Positions 12,110-24,299 of a stretch of DNA of 64,000 nt are shown here, one piece after another. The notes beneath the pieces are model-generated. The model did not search any database. It was not told the origin of the DNA and saw only the letters and a list, made by a program, of their open reading frames with translations. Source of the DNA: Anticarsia gemmatalis. Its lineage: Eukaryota > Arthropoda > Insecta > Lepidoptera > Erebidae. Location of the stretch: the NCBI RefSeq assembly GCF_050436995.1, contig NC_134745.1:310001-374000 (forward strand). Reading direction: 5' to 3'. Within the stretch, counting starts at the first letter, position 1, and each line of letters opens with the position of its first letter. Made by a program: the position numbers and the translations under genes.

Positions 12110-13135
12110 ATAAGTTAAATTTATTTACGCGAATTAATTGTGACGCTCCATTAAAGAATTTAGAACAATTATAATAAAAAAAATATGCATTGCATCCAAT
12201 CAAAACAAAACCGCCAAACGAAATTTCAAACCCTAGATAAACAAGCTACTTACGACCAATCTCAAAAGATTGTACATAGAAGCCTGTAACCCTGCTCCTA
12301 AGTACTGCGTATTACACCCTGAGGCTCAGGAGTTTAAGGGTTCAAGGTATGCAAATGACACGAACGCATATAAATTGACAACATTCTGGACGTCGTTGAA
12401 AATCATCATTTTTGAAGTGTCAGTTAATTTTATAAGTGCCAATATTTTTTTTCAAACTTCACTTTTTTGTTATTATGACTATGATCCCATGATTCCTGTA
12501 GTTATAGTTTTTCTGAAAATCGCGATTAACTGTTTTTAACGTTAAAAGTTCACCCCCACCCCCTTCCTCATCTCAGATCGCCCGTTAGTTAATTTTCCTT
12601 TTTTGGAATATTTTGTTCCTTTTCTAAAAGTTTTCGTCTTGTTAATACTTTTTTGTACTGTTTACTATTTTTAAAGGCTTTATAGCACTAGATTATTATT
12701 TCAAAAATATTTTTCAGAAATCGTTATAAATAGTAATAGTTGAATTAAAAAATATTGTTTAGTATCTACTAACAACATACTCAAGAAAAAAAACATATAC
12801 AGAAAAGTAAAATACTATATACTTATAGATTTAAAAAAATAACTTAGTTTTATGCAAGTAAGTTCATCAGTTGACCACAGTTATAAAACGTTAGAAAAAT
12901 CTAAGCTATTGTTGAAACTGTAAACAACTGAATAAGTCACCTAGCTACAGAACACAAAACTTCGTAAACATCACACTAGTTTTGATTAAATCATAAATGA
13001 ACATATTGATACCAAACGGACCATATAAAATGTGACCAACCAATCAGTAATGACATATACATAGGGCTATAACCATAACAATAACCATATATGTACTAAA
13101 ATATGTGATTCACGCGAACTTACTACGAAAGTAGT
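12110..13135. other. No gene recognised
   Basis: AT-rich. Nothing identifiable except poly-T/A runs. Confidence 0.5.
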
Positions 13136-13138
13136 GTA

Positions 13139-13363
13139 ATGGAAGAATTGATGTTCATTATGATAAAGATAATAAAACTGTTTTTTACTGGTTTCGCTTT
13201 GACCTTGGGATTTTTCATCTTACATTTAGATGCAATAGATTTTAATGTAGGCGACCTAATTTCTGAATCGTATAAGCATATTAAAGAATTAGACATTTCT
13301 GAATATCAACTAGGACAGACTGTTTACATGCTTTTCATAGAACAAATACTGAATGATATGTAA
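13139..13363 (+). CDS. Putative small secreted or membrane-anchored protein, 74 codons
   Basis: The frame has a true ATG. Residues 6-29 form a hydrophobic segment after two early acidic residues and two lysines (KIIKLFFTGFALTLGFFILH), like a signal peptide or a single membrane anchor. The rest is acidic and polar with no cysteines and ends in QILNDM. A stop codon follows at once, and no AATAAA was noticed close by. No family is recognised. It could be a short single-exon gene, one exon, or chance in AT-rich DNA, where F/I/L-rich frames are common. Confidence 0.25.
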   Translation: MEELMFIMIKIIKLFFTGFALTLGFFILHLDAIDFNVGDLISESYKHIKELDISEYQLGQTVYMLFIEQILNDM

Positions 13364-13369
13364 TGTAAA

Positions 13370-14635
13370 TAATGATAAATATGAAATGAATTACAACGTT
13401 GTAACGTCATCAGATGCTTAATTTTTTTTTTCTAATCGAGACAATTTATTACCAATATAAAATAGCCTCTATGTTTGTAGAAAATGTAATAAGTTGCGTT
13501 ATTTGATCTTATCCATTGGAAAATTCCATGGGAAAAAGTTTAATTTTTATATAGGTACGTACGTAATTGCATGATAGTTTTCACAGTGACTGTAATACAT
13601 TAACATCATCTACATTTTCCATCAAAACAATCTAACATCCGCACAGTTACTATTACAAATAATATCATCAGAAAATTATGAATTTTCATGCACACTCGTA
13701 AATCGACAGCGAGTCAACAGAACACACTCATATTGATCATCTTATTCATTTACCCGAAGGTTCTACAAGCCGTAAAACAAAAACTGTAGGGACATAAATC
13801 CACAAGATTGGCAGCATGGCGGGAAATTAGTTAATATATACTTTTCACATAAATATTACTGCTTTTGTGTAAATGGAAATGTTTCTCTTTCATAAATGGT
13901 TTGTTTTATTTTTGTTTGGTTATCTTCGTGTTTAGTTTTTGATGTGGTTTTTGTTTTGATTGTGTCGCAAGTTTTAAATGTTTGTTTTGATAATGTTGTT
14001 ATTAGGTTGGTAGTTTGGAAAATGTGGATTATTCGTAACAGGAAATAGAAGTAAGTAAAGACACATTTATTCCCAAAAATTGCTATGTGTAGGTAATATT
14101 CGTATAAATTCGTTATAAAAAAACGTAATGACAAGAAGTAATGGTAAAGAATTTATTGCTTGATGAACACTCGTTCTGGTTTCACACTTAGACAAGAAGC
14201 TTAATATTGCGTATATTATGAATAAGAGAAATTACACTTATAATTTTAAAAGTCTGTAACAATCTTCCACTGCATAGCATCAAATATATAACAGCGAAAA
14301 AAGCATAATTTAGTCCCTAAGATCCAAAAAATACGAGCCGATCAAGCAATCACAAAAAATCTAACCGTCCATTTGCCGTTCTACATTGAAAACATGTCAA
14401 TATAGGCCGATGATCATAAAAGAACTTTACTCGTATAAATGTCAGAGTGCAAATGCTACAGATGTTGGGCGCCCATTGCGATATCATCCACGCTTTTATG
14501 AACCTCAATTACGAAGGCGACGCTATGAGAGTAACACGTTTTATTTGAACCATGGATAGGACAATGGTTAGTGGTTATTACTATGGTTGTTTTATTGGGA
14601 AGGTTTGGTTAAGTTAGTGAATGATTATAGGAAAG
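13370..14635. other. No gene recognised
   Basis: AT-rich, with a long T/G-biased stretch at 13900-14010 and no gene signal. Confidence 0.5.
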
Positions 14636-14639
14636 CTTG

Positions 14640-14885
14640 GTGACTTAACTTTGTCGTTCAACACGAGGTCCCGGGTTCAATTCCCGGGTCGGAATGAGTC
14701 TATGGTCTTTTTCTAATTAATATTATATAGTAGCCCAGAACATGCCAATAGGCTTACCCTCTATTACATGGGACAACTATTGTTATTGGCGAAAAGCAAG
14801 TGTAGTTCACACATTTCTGCCTACACGTGAGTATTCGGGAATAACGAGAGTAAAAATAAGTAGATATGAATACATAGTTATATTT
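14640..14885 (+). mobile_element. tRNA-derived SINE (SINE-2)
   Basis: A B-box-like core (CCCGGGTTCAATTCCCGGG, a self-complementary T arm) lies at 14671-14689. It is followed by GTCTATGGTCTTTTTC, TAGCCCAGAA, CAATAGGCTTACCCTCTATT, ACATGGGAC and TCTGCCTACACG. The same body follows the B boxes at 26207, about 54050 and 57230. The A-box half is degraded. Confidence 0.7.
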
Positions 14886-14889
14886 AACA

Positions 14890-15738
14890 CATATTTATAT
14901 GCGGTTAACTCCAGATTTAAACAAAGCTCCTGTGAATACGAATCAAAACTAAATAAGGAAGCAGCTAACATCAATAGAAATTGAAATCATTAATACATAG
15001 CGTATACAAATTGAACATAATATTTAGATAATCACTGGTGTTGGCATGCGAATTGTGAGCAGTTCGGCATGTTATATTAATTTACTTGCGACTCCCCAAC
15101 ATCCGCCTCCAGCCTGATATCTGATATAACGGAAGCGACTCACAGTAATTAGTAAGATCAGCCAATTCTATTAATATCTCGATAATGGATTCACAGATTT
15201 AAATAAAATTATTTTATATCATCTTAGTGCGATATTTCCTTCACAAAATCAGAACTGCGTAGTCAATTTCAACGTTTTCCTGATCCAGAATCATTGTTAA
15301 ACAATCTTATCAAATCTTCAATTAAGATTTCGATGAGCGAAACTTCTTGATAAAAAGTAATTTACGTTTATATACATTGAGAGGAAATTAATTTAAACAA
15401 GAAGGAAATTTGGATAAAAAATAAACGTTCGTTTGCTCTGTTATCTCGCAGATTGTTTGCTGAACAAAATTGGTGTGCTTTTGAAGACAATGAGGTATTG
15501 GGACGTAACCAACTGGATGAATTCGTCACGCGTGTTCACATGAACAGAGCGCGTAGCATTTTATATACAGGCTTGAAATTACTTACATTACTTCATCAAA
15601 ATATTGTTTCGTGCTGTTGTTCTTTGTTTTAATAACCGCTTAACAGTAGCGTTCACTTTATAAATAAGTCCGTGCTATTGAGAGAATAAATTAAATACTA
15701 ACAAAACAATAAACAAAACGAAACAAACAAAAACATAA
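14890..15738. other. No gene recognised
   Basis: AT-rich, ending in an AAAC-rich low-complexity run at 15690-15735. Confidence 0.5.
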
Positions 15739-15740
15739 TT

Positions 15741-15830
15741 CACTTGACACAAAACGAAAAATTGTACAAAGGACCCAGCGCAGTTCCCTGTGCGACCCCC
15801 CATAGAAGAACCGCATACAACAAATGTGGC
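15741..15830 (-). pseudogene. LINE reverse-transcriptase relic
   Basis: On the minus strand one frame reads WGVAQGTALGPLYNFSFCVK. This corresponds to the conserved G-V-P-Q-G-T-x-L-G-P block of non-LTR reverse transcriptases, with Pro changed to Ala. The frame is broken on both sides. The Jockey/CR1-like group is likely but not provable from about 20 residues. Confidence 0.55.
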
Positions 15831-15839
15831 CCCAGAAAG

Positions 15840-17590
15840 CTACCCTGCATGAGGTGGCAACAAGTTAACACACAAAACTCATATATTTGGAACATAAAAG
15901 CGGACCCAGGCTTAATAGCCGGGGTAATGGTATCCAGACAATGATAATAAGCAAGTTTATTTATAGCCAGTGCGTAATCTACGGATTTAAATATTTAATG
16001 TACACAGTTTTGTAGTGGTATCAAGAATAAGTGGACGAGTGGGTGGGATTTATTCGTTTGCATTAAAATTTTAGTTGGTAATCCTGAATTATATTTTTTT
16101 ATTGTTTTGTTCTCTAGTTCTATGTTTCGATTGCGTATAACGCATCTAAATCTGCGAACTTAAGCTTTGAGCACTTTAGAACTTAGACTCTAAGCAATTG
16201 AAAACAAACATCTTATCAGAGGTAAACAAAAGGAATTAAAATTACAGGAATAATACGTGATTTTACGTACATTTGTACAGCAGGATGAAAAAAAGCATGC
16301 CTAAGCGCTTTATCGTTACGGAACTAAACTTATATAACCAAAAATTGTTGACTCGTAAGACAGCATACATTTGATTGAATCGATAATTCCGCCTATATCG
16401 TTGTCAAGTCAGTGTCGTGACAAACTAGCTGTCATTTCCGCTACTTCCGGCGCGTCAAACTTCCGCCCTGTAATATGTAAATTTATCATAATATTCTATG
16501 TTCCGCTGAATTATTTGTACACATATTTTATGTATTGTGTTCCGTGTGACAGATCTGTTTGGTTATTTTAATTCAATCAATTTGTTTTATCGCCGTAACT
16601 AAAATGAATAAAACAAATTGACCAATGTGATGAATTTAATTCATTTGTGGATTCATTGTTTAATAAATTTATATTGGACAGACTTGTTTTATGTTTTATT
16701 CAAGTCTGTAGACTTGTTTTTTTACAGCTTATAGCTTTCCGAGATTAATATTGAAGGTATAATGCGATTTAAGATTATTGTCACAATCTAGTGGATCTAT
16801 AGCAATACGTTTTAGTTATCTAGAAGCTACTATTTCTTCAATTGCATGAAACTAAAACAAAGAACATGGAAGTCATTGAAATTCAGAAGAAGTAATAACT
16901 GAAAATAGAATATTTCAGAAAAATAAATCTTTCTATTCTACCCGCATCGAAAATATTAAGAACCCGATTGGTAGTAGTTGTAAAGAAAAGACAAACAATC
17001 TAGGAAATGGGGCACATTTGAGATACAGTAAACTGGGATCGCCGCTGCGGGCAGTGATCGAAATTCCTAGCGAACGTCACGAGCTCGGCCAATCAGTGGT
17101 ACACTTCAAAAAATGTCATCTACAACGCAAACAACCTGCCGATACATCCACTAGGGCTACCCTGCAACTAGGAACTATCTAAGATTTATATGAATTTAGT
17201 ACAAGCTTCGATGATTCCGATTAAGATCTTTGAGAATAATGACGGTCGTTACATAAATTACGGATAGACTTTATGTAACCTATCCGATAGATAACGTGAT
17301 AGAAAATGTTTTGAAGAGTCTGCCATAATTTCACAGAATAAGTTTGCCAATACCAGTTCAAAATTGATGAATTCTGGGCATTATGCAATTACTATACTAT
17401 ACTATTGGCGTTGCTTAAAATATGAAGATTATGTTTGATCTTTGGTCTTCAACTTTCTACATGAAAATCAATTGAGTAGTTTAGCCGTATAGCAGAAAAA
17501 CAGACAAATTGTATTTGTTTTATAGGTATATAATTGTTACATCCAGAGTAGATAGTTAAGTATTCTGCGATAACTACGGACTTCAAATTC
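15840..17590. other. No gene recognised
   Basis: Mostly AT-rich. At 16678-16708 CAGACTTG and CAAGTCTG make a small inverted repeat. A mildly GC-rich patch at 17035-17110 carries a CCAAT-like GGCCAATCAG but no other promoter sign. Confidence 0.5.
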
Positions 17591-17597
17591 TTAGTAA

Positions 17598-17642
17598 CTG
17601 CAGTGCGCTGGAAGGTAAGTCTTACTTTCCAGCGCACTGCAG
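17598..17642. repeat. Near-perfect 45-nt hairpin
   Basis: Arms 17598-17618 and 17622-17642 are 21 bp with one mismatch around a 3-base loop (GTC). The core arm is GCAGTGCGCTGGAA. The stem ends abruptly, which is unlike a microRNA precursor. Confidence 0.85.
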
Positions 17643-17865
17643 GCTTATATTTAGAAATTCTTAAGAAGAGACTCAGCAATTGCCTTCCTAGCACTTGGTC
17701 TAAGAACGAAATAGCTTCTCACAAGTCTTAAACAACAATTTCAATATTGCTATACACAATACTCGGAAAATGAATCCTTGACTGAAACAAGAAATCTCCT
17801 TTACCACTGGCACTACCGAGGAGGCTTACTTGCAGAAATATATTAACAGTACAAACTTATAATAA

Positions 17866-18071
17866 ACTAGAGACCGCCCGCGACTTCGTCCACGTGGAAT
17901 CCCTTCCCGTGTAAATCCCGATCTCTCGGGAATTCCGGGATAAAAAGTCTATGTGTTTTCTGGGTCTTCAGCTATCGTAATTGGCTCAAAAGTATTCGCG
18001 TAAGACTAACAAACATCCGTACATACATACATTCTCACAAATTTTCGCATTTATAATATTAGTAGAAGTAG
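17866..18071 (+). repeat. Dispersed lepidopteran repeat, CCCGCGACTTCGTCC type
   Basis: Begins ACTAGAGACCGCCCGCGACT, continues with TCGTCCACGTGGAAT, GGGATAAAAAGTC and CTTCAGCTATCG, and ends TTTATAATATTAGTAGAAG. It is the plus-strand partner of the copy at 2600-2708. The terminal TATAATATTAGTA block is also present at 28868-28890. Confidence 0.7.
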
Positions 18072-18181
18072 GATTATGTTTTCTTGTCACCAAAAATGTA
18101 TCACCTCATACAAAAATATCGAAGCGGTCGGTAACCCTATCCATGTTTCTATGACATGTAACCACGCGGTGTTTGCGCTGC

Positions 18182-18209
18182 GGAGGGGGGAGGTGTGAGG
18201 GGGGAGAGG
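18182..18209 (+). repeat. G-rich purine tract
   Basis: Two runs of six G are embedded in an almost purely purine stretch. It could adopt G-quadruplex or triplex structures. No gene is attached to it. Confidence 0.6.
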
Positions 18210-18370
18210 TCCATGTCCACGGGAAATGGGTGATGCACTCGCTCCACTGAGGCGACGATAAATAACACGTTCAAGATTATACCATCGATCACATGTGTGG
18301 GTGTGTGTTACACACTCAAATTTACGGGCAGAATTTACTCTTCAAACCTTACATAGAGTAGTGTAATATT

Positions 18371-18385
18371 TGTGTGTGTGTGCGC

Positions 18386-18432
<47 letters not shown>

Positions 18433-18433
18433 T
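18371..18433 (+). repeat. TG dinucleotide microsatellite
   Basis: About 30 TG units interrupted by a short CGCGCG block and, near the end, TATG. Alternating purine-pyrimidine with CG steps is prone to Z-DNA. The Cys-Val-rich open frame across it is an artefact. Confidence 0.95.
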
Positions 18434-18439
18434 ACGTTT

Positions 18440-20650
18440 TCGGCTTGAGTGATGGCAAGGTTCTCGCTTTTAATAATAGGCTCTGTTGCTACAGAGGTAC
18501 GCTGAAAATACGGAGCAAACACAACGAGTACGAGGAAACCATTACGAGGCTCTATTGCTGAAGATTTCTTATGATTCTAGGAAATATTTCATTTATTCTA
18601 CAAAACTGTTTTGCTTTTTATGGTTTCTTAAGTTTATTTATTGAAATAATCACTAAAATAATGAAATAATGAATAAATAAGTACATTATCGATTCTTAGT
18701 CTCGCCAATCATACACACAATATTATAATGTAACGGGTCTCAAACGCGATGAAAAAATTAAAGGTTTGGATAAATAACAAAATAGCTGGTTATTAAGAGT
18801 AAGTTAATTTAGATTTATTTGGGAAACGATGTTACTACCTTAATATCAAAAATAATCACGCGCCATACCACACTGCGACGAATCTGACCAATATTAAAAA
18901 GCTCTCCTTGAAAACTAGTAGCAAACTAAACCTGAACGTTATTACAACATCACAAAAGGTTTAAAAGAAACAACTTAACATCGTGTATTAGTTTCCAACT
19001 TGTTGTAACTTGAGTACAAGTTGTACAAGAAAACGTTTACATACTTACTTAGGCGCTTGTCGCTTGTTGCACTTGAGCGTGCGTAAGCGATTTGTAAGGT
19101 AAGCTAGATTTTACGCAGATTATTATTCTCCTGTGAAGTAATCTTTAGAAAAAATAATAAAAGTGGTAGAGGAAATTTATGTGTCTAGCCTAACTCAAAT
19201 ACATGGAAAAATTAGAAAATAAGACGATTGAGTGGCGGAATTTTTAAGTAATGAAACCCTGCAGTGCCAGTTTAAAGTAAAATTGGCAGATTTAACTTTA
19301 CTTAACTTAACGTTTGTCAAAAAAATATCTGCTATGTACCTAATGTGTGCAATTTTTTAAAGAAGCACTGAGGTGCTTTTTTTAAGCTCAGTAGCAATAT
19401 TTTTGATTTAATATATGAGAATTAATCAGCGTTCCTAGCGTATTATAACGGAAAATGGTCGATTATAAATTCGTAGGAAATAGCCATACTAGTGTTATCT
19501 ACAGCGCAAACGAAACAAAAAAAACCAAAAGCCCCATACATTTTTCATCTATCTGCAATACCCATTACAGCGCGTCATATCAAGCATCGTTCCACATTGT
19601 GCACGATGCATAGGGGGTGTACACACTAGCGCAATGCATGGACTGGTCGTTACGCTATCGTTGATCGGCGACCGCGCTGCGAGGCACAGCACGCGACGCT
19701 AATCAACACACTGCCTCTTGTGTGGGACTTGCACTGATGAAATGATTGTTATTGCAAACACATGCGAAAGGCGTTGATTTGATGTGACCGCAAAGATGCA
19801 CATGCGACGAAAGCGATCAAAATGAATAGGATGATCTAGAATAGGATGGACTACTCATTCTAATTGTAGTATAGTTTACGAGATTGAATGATTCTTTAAA
19901 TGTTGACTTACTCGTATACCAATTTGAAATATGCATTTTATCGCTTTCGTTGCTCACCTAGGACAGAAGACTAAATTCAATCGAAGATCGAGAAAATATA
20001 ATTCTGTTCTTTTCTTAATATTGTCTTGGTATAAAGACAATAATGTTAATGGACTGGAGAGAGCTTGTTTAAAGCATACAATTTGAGCAATGGAAAAATA
20101 AAATTGTAAATATGAAAGTACGATACTAAATCATGCAACTCAAATTCAAAGGTTTTAAGATAAAACACCAGTTAACTCAAATCGTAGGCCAGATTTCTCT
20201 CAATCAGTAATTGAGACATGAAATAAAATCATGTAGTAACGTTAGTCAATAATAATACAATATTGTCGTTGAATTTTGTCCGTCGTTTAAACTAATAACA
20301 GGGCAGGTGGAGGCGAGCTTTGATCAGCGCTGGACCGAACTCAACTATTAATTGATCGTTCTAAAATTAACTGTCTACCGTTCAAAACTGGTGCACTGTA
20401 AAGGTCACATAGGAACATTGAAATATTTGGTATATTCGGAACTTAGTGACTTTCAAACTACATTTAATGTACCGTAAATTGATGTGAACTGACTTTGTTA
20501 TAGCAGATGAGTTTTATAATACAAACATCCTGTTTAAGACCCGTTAGCAATTTTTATATTATGTGTGCAACCCGCGATAGTTTGAAAATATAATTTGAAT
20601 TTTATATGGAATCTAGATTTTTTCAACACTACGCATTTTATGACCGATAC
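18440..20650. other. No gene recognised; CpG-rich patch 19560-19740
   Basis: AT-rich overall. At 19560-19740 there is an unusual CpG-rich, repeat-free stretch (CGATCGGCGACCGCGCTGCG and similar) of unknown meaning. 19414-19435 faintly resembles MITE-A. Confidence 0.45.
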
Positions 20651-20657
20651 ATTAACC

Positions 20658-20770
20658 AGTATGACAATTTTCTATCACTACTGAAAAATACACCGGATCA
20701 GCGCCCCTAGCGTAATCCGTGAGAACTATTTTTTTTTCAATTTAAAATGTCAAATTCGCTCTTCGATAAA
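20658..20770 (-). mobile_element. MITE-A copy 2 (fragment)
   Basis: In reverse orientation it shows CAGTATGACAATTTTCTATC, GGATCAGCGCCCCTAGCG, GAACTATTT and AATTTAAAATGTCAAA, in the order expected for the reverse complement of MITE-A. The far end is missing. Confidence 0.6.
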
Positions 20771-21194
20771 ACCACGTTTTGTCTTACAATTTTTTATATT
20801 ATTCTTTAGTGTCTAAGCGAGATGATTGCCATTTACTGTTGTTGTATACGATATAGAATAACATAAGTGGAAAACCAACAGCAGTGGAAACTTAAAATTT
20901 GATCTGACGGATTCAAGTTACGTTATGATATTGTATTGATACTAAAATCTGTATTCACCTTTAAACTGTTGCCAACGTGGCAAGCAAGATGTTATCTATC
21001 AAGTGAGGCGCATCGACCCGTGCATCAAAATTCTAATTGCTATAACTAGTGGAACACGGCTTTGTTCGCTATCTTGATAACTCACTAGTCTATCAATAGA
21101 GCTTAGTTCGTCGTGTGGAGCTTTTGAAGATAGATGGAGTGTAAAATTGTCTTCGTGGCGTTGGTGGAGCTATTTACTTGTTATTGACGGCTAA

Positions 21195-21290
21195 ATATGA
21201 GATCTCGTACCGAGTGGCGTTCTTTGGTCTCTGCCTACAGTGCCTACCACTATATAGGGTGGGCGTGATTTTATGTATGTATGTAAAAAC
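21195..21290 (+). pseudogene. RTE-like LINE C-terminus relic with GTAT tail
   Basis: One frame reads SRTEWRSLVSAYSAY, matching the DRxxWRSLVSAYP ending I recall for RTE-like LINE proteins. GGGCGTGATTTTATGTATGT follows, a GTAT-type 3' tail. The same ending occurs at 37525-37700. Confidence 0.65.
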
Positions 21291-21479
21291 TAAGACGTGA
21301 AGATAGAGAAGTTTGAGATAAAAAATATATAAGAATCTTCTTGCAGCACCCAAGCTTTACAAAAAAAAAGAAGTGGTTTGATCTCTGAAACTGGTACTGA
21401 AAAAAATAATACTTAGAAAAAAAATACTATCAGTTATAATAAGAGAAAAAAGGGCGTGTAAACGAAAGAATTTATATTG

Positions 21480-21865
21480 CGCGAATTTATACTAAGCGAC
21501 TACCCATCCAAATCCCAGCTTTGCCAAAAGTTACCGATTTTTCGCCGCGCAGCTGACTATAACCGTAGCAAAAAGTACGAGTGAAATTGAGTGAAAATTT
21601 CCCAGTACAATTTTCTTTGTGCCTTTTCTAAGTCCAGTGAACCGAGGGGTTGCATTCCGTTGCTTTTTGCATCGTCAGCTCGTAACGCCGACACTTCACT
21701 TTTGTCCCGTTGTCTCCGTACAAAATTGAGCTCCTCAGTGTCAGCAGTGTCCCGTGAATTTCCACTTAAATGCACACGACAAAACAAAGGTTCAGCCTTT
21801 AAATGGAGGCACTTAGGCTCTTTTGAAGTATCGCTGCTATATTGTGGTGACTATAAATACTTACA
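21480..21865. promoter_or_regulatory. GC-richer block open on both strands; exon, UTR or conserved element
   Basis: From about 21555 to 21790 both strands stay open: minus 76 codons, and plus about 95 codons if non-ATG starts are allowed. Base complexity is higher than in the flanks. The minus-strand translation is rich in D, E, R, S and Q (for example RRQRDKSEVSALRADDAKSN) and looks protein-like, but I recognise no family. It could be an exon of an unknown gene, a mobile-element remnant or conserved non-coding DNA. Nothing visible decides between them. Confidence 0.25.
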
Positions 21866-21979
21866 TTTATTTTGGTAAAGCGAATATTTAGTTCTTTTTT
21901 GAGAAAGGATATGAATTTTTATTATAATAGACTTCGCCAGACAAGAAGTTAATAATTTTTTGATAATATTAAGATTCCC

Positions 21980-22020
21980 TTTGAGAAAGAGGCGTGATTT
22001 TATGATAGTATGTGTATTCA
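21980..22020 (+). repeat. RTE-like LINE tail scrap
   Basis: GAGGCGTGATTTTATGATAG then TATGTG resembles the 3' tail at 21250-21285. Confidence 0.4.
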
Positions 22021-22124
22021 CAGTTATTTTATCATAAGCTACTTACTACATATATGTATCTACTTACTTATACACTTACTACATATATCTACAGCTTACT
22101 ACTACAGTATCTACTCCAAAAGTG

Positions 22125-22551
22125 AAAGTGCAAAGTACATAAAAGTGTGTTCTGCATGGCACCTCATATTTATAATAATTTACCAAAAGATCTCAAAGAT
22201 ATTAGTGTAATAAAAATTTTTAAGAATAAATTAAGAGAATATTTAATTAACTACTAAATATTACTATAGAATAGCAGAAAATTTATCTAAATAGTTTTAA
22301 GAATATAATTTTGTTTAATTTTGTTTTCCTAATTTACAGTTTGTTATTTTAATATAATATATATAAAAAGATATGATGTCCATAATTATTATGTCGAATA
22401 GAATTAGGTATATAATACATGTAAAATGTTATTAAATATTGCATGCCGTGTGACGGCCAAATATGTGAAACTGTATTATAAATAAGAACTCTGAACCATG
22501 TTTGTTGCAATAAATAATTTTGAATTTGAATTTGAATTTTGAATTTGAAAA
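22125..22551 (+). mobile_element. LINE 3' end with TTTGAA tail
   Basis: From 22126 to the stop at 22257 a frame ends in APHIYNNLPKDLKDISVIKI followed by FKNKLREYLINY. The YNNLP-x10-FKxxLxxYL pattern is the usual extreme C-terminus of CR1/Jockey-type LINE proteins in insects. A roughly 270-bp 3' UTR follows, with AATAAA near 22511, then repeated TTTGAA units at 22518-22551. Upstream coding is lost. No target-site duplication was found, since the 5' limit is unclear. Confidence 0.75.
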
Positions 22552-22559
22552 GTCACTTC

Positions 22560-22985
22560 AATTGCAAAGAACTAAAATTAAATACGCAAATGATTTGTAC
22601 TAATACACCTTAATTTTACCCATTACAAGAAAAAACAGAAAACCTACTATAAAAACTGTAATGTTTACCCATCATCGTTATTCAGCAAAGTACTAGGACA
22701 CCATAAACAGAGAGAGTTTGTAACAAAATGGAAAGGAGATGCCAAGTCGGACGCACAACAGAATCCGCTAAGATTGATGACGTAAGTTGCTCACATTATG
22801 TGAGTGTATGTGTATGTACAGCGTGTGACGGCAACTTTAATTGTGATGCAATGCTTACAGATGTTACATGCTGAACTGGCTGGACTTGACGTGCAAAATA
22901 AGTTAAATAAGTACGTTTTTAGACATTAGGTATGTATGCATTTTTAACGCAGCTGGGCTTACAACATAATATATAAGGATGTAGA
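22560..22985. other. No gene recognised
   Basis: AT-rich sequence with nothing identifiable. Confidence 0.5.
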
Positions 22986-22987
22986 TA

Positions 22988-23025
22988 GCCTACATACATA
23001 CATAATATAATCACGTCTTTTATTA
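22988..23025 (-). repeat. RTE-like LINE tail scrap, reverse
   Basis: The minus strand reads AAAAGACGTGATTATATTAT then GTATGTATG, the reverse-oriented counterpart of the GTAT tails elsewhere in the window. Confidence 0.4.
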
Positions 23026-23029
23026 ATTG

Positions 23030-24295
23030 GGGGAGGGAGTAAAAAAAAGATAAGATGTAGATAGCCTAGATGTTAGAAAAAGTCGGAACAGGAAAAGAAA
23101 AAAATGCTGCATTTTTGTTGAATTATCCTTAATGTATTGACTCAACCATTGTTGGTTATGTTTGATTTACAATCAAGTTCAATACGGCAGTTTTTAACAA
23201 CATTATAAGTTTCGGTACCCGTGGGATATAGTCTATCCAACACTTATATAAAAATACAATACCAAACGCTACATACAAAATAACCCTTAAATTTTACTAT
23301 AAACTCCTGCTACTTAGCAATATTAGATACCATTATAAAACACCTTCCTACAAACTTCTAAAGTTATTTAAAGAACCTATTCCATCCTGCTAACACCTTA
23401 TCCTTCCTACAAAGTATCTTAAATGAATTACGCTCAGTATCAGTACAATAAAAGCAGAAAGTATTGCAGAGATCGCGATAGCCGCGTTGAGACGTCGCCG
23501 CTGCATTCAAACCTTTTGTCTAACTGTGAGAAATGTTCCTTCATTTCAGATAACACCACTATCACTGATAACACTATACAAGAGAAATCTTTTTATGTAT
23601 CTTTGTTTAAGTTTTTTGGAGATTATTTTTACTGTATATTTTTTTGTAAACTTTTAAATTCGTAGTTATGATGAATGAAGAACATTGTCTACTGCTTTTC
23701 TCAGTTCAGTGACTTTTGTCAATATTAATCTGCGTTAGAAGTAGAGATTCCTACTGCAATTACTACTATTACTACTTCAATTGTTAGATTGAATACTATT
23801 TTTTCAGGTGAAAGGCCCACTATATAAATTCGGGTAAAATTGCAACTGGGGAATAAGACATTATTTTGATGTTTTATTTTTTAATTCTATATTATGAGTT
23901 AGAAGCAACTAGCCCATTATTAATTAAAAGACTAAACCTAAATGCGCAAAAAATATTTCTGAACAAACTCGAGGTTCTCCAAAACAGTCTAAAATTGTAT
24001 CCTCGTTTAAGTTATTCTTCCAAAGAAACTTAATATTATAATCAGCCCCTTTACAGTACTGACAAAAAACAATTAAAGCACCCTTATCAAGACATTTGAA
24101 CGTCACATAGTCACGGTATTGAATAACTAAATGTCTACAATTGTACATACTCGCGTGTCACTACCAATCTATAGCGAGACATTTGAAATACACGTCGAAA
24201 CTATTCCATATCTTTATAATGTCTTATGTATGCATATTTCAGGGGCCGCATTTAACATACAAAAACACTAAAAACTACATTTTTCTATTTTTATA
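23030..24295. other. No gene recognised
   Basis: AT-rich. Short chance frames only. Confidence 0.5.
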
Positions 24296-24299
24296 ATAG

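Noticed and set aside
17598..17642. microRNA precursor
   Set aside because: The stem is too short and the loop is 3 bases; flanks do not extend the pairing. The same holds for 31945-31994 and 61133-61178.
18370..18561. 63-codon frame rich in Cys-Val
   Set aside because: Translation of the TG microsatellite.
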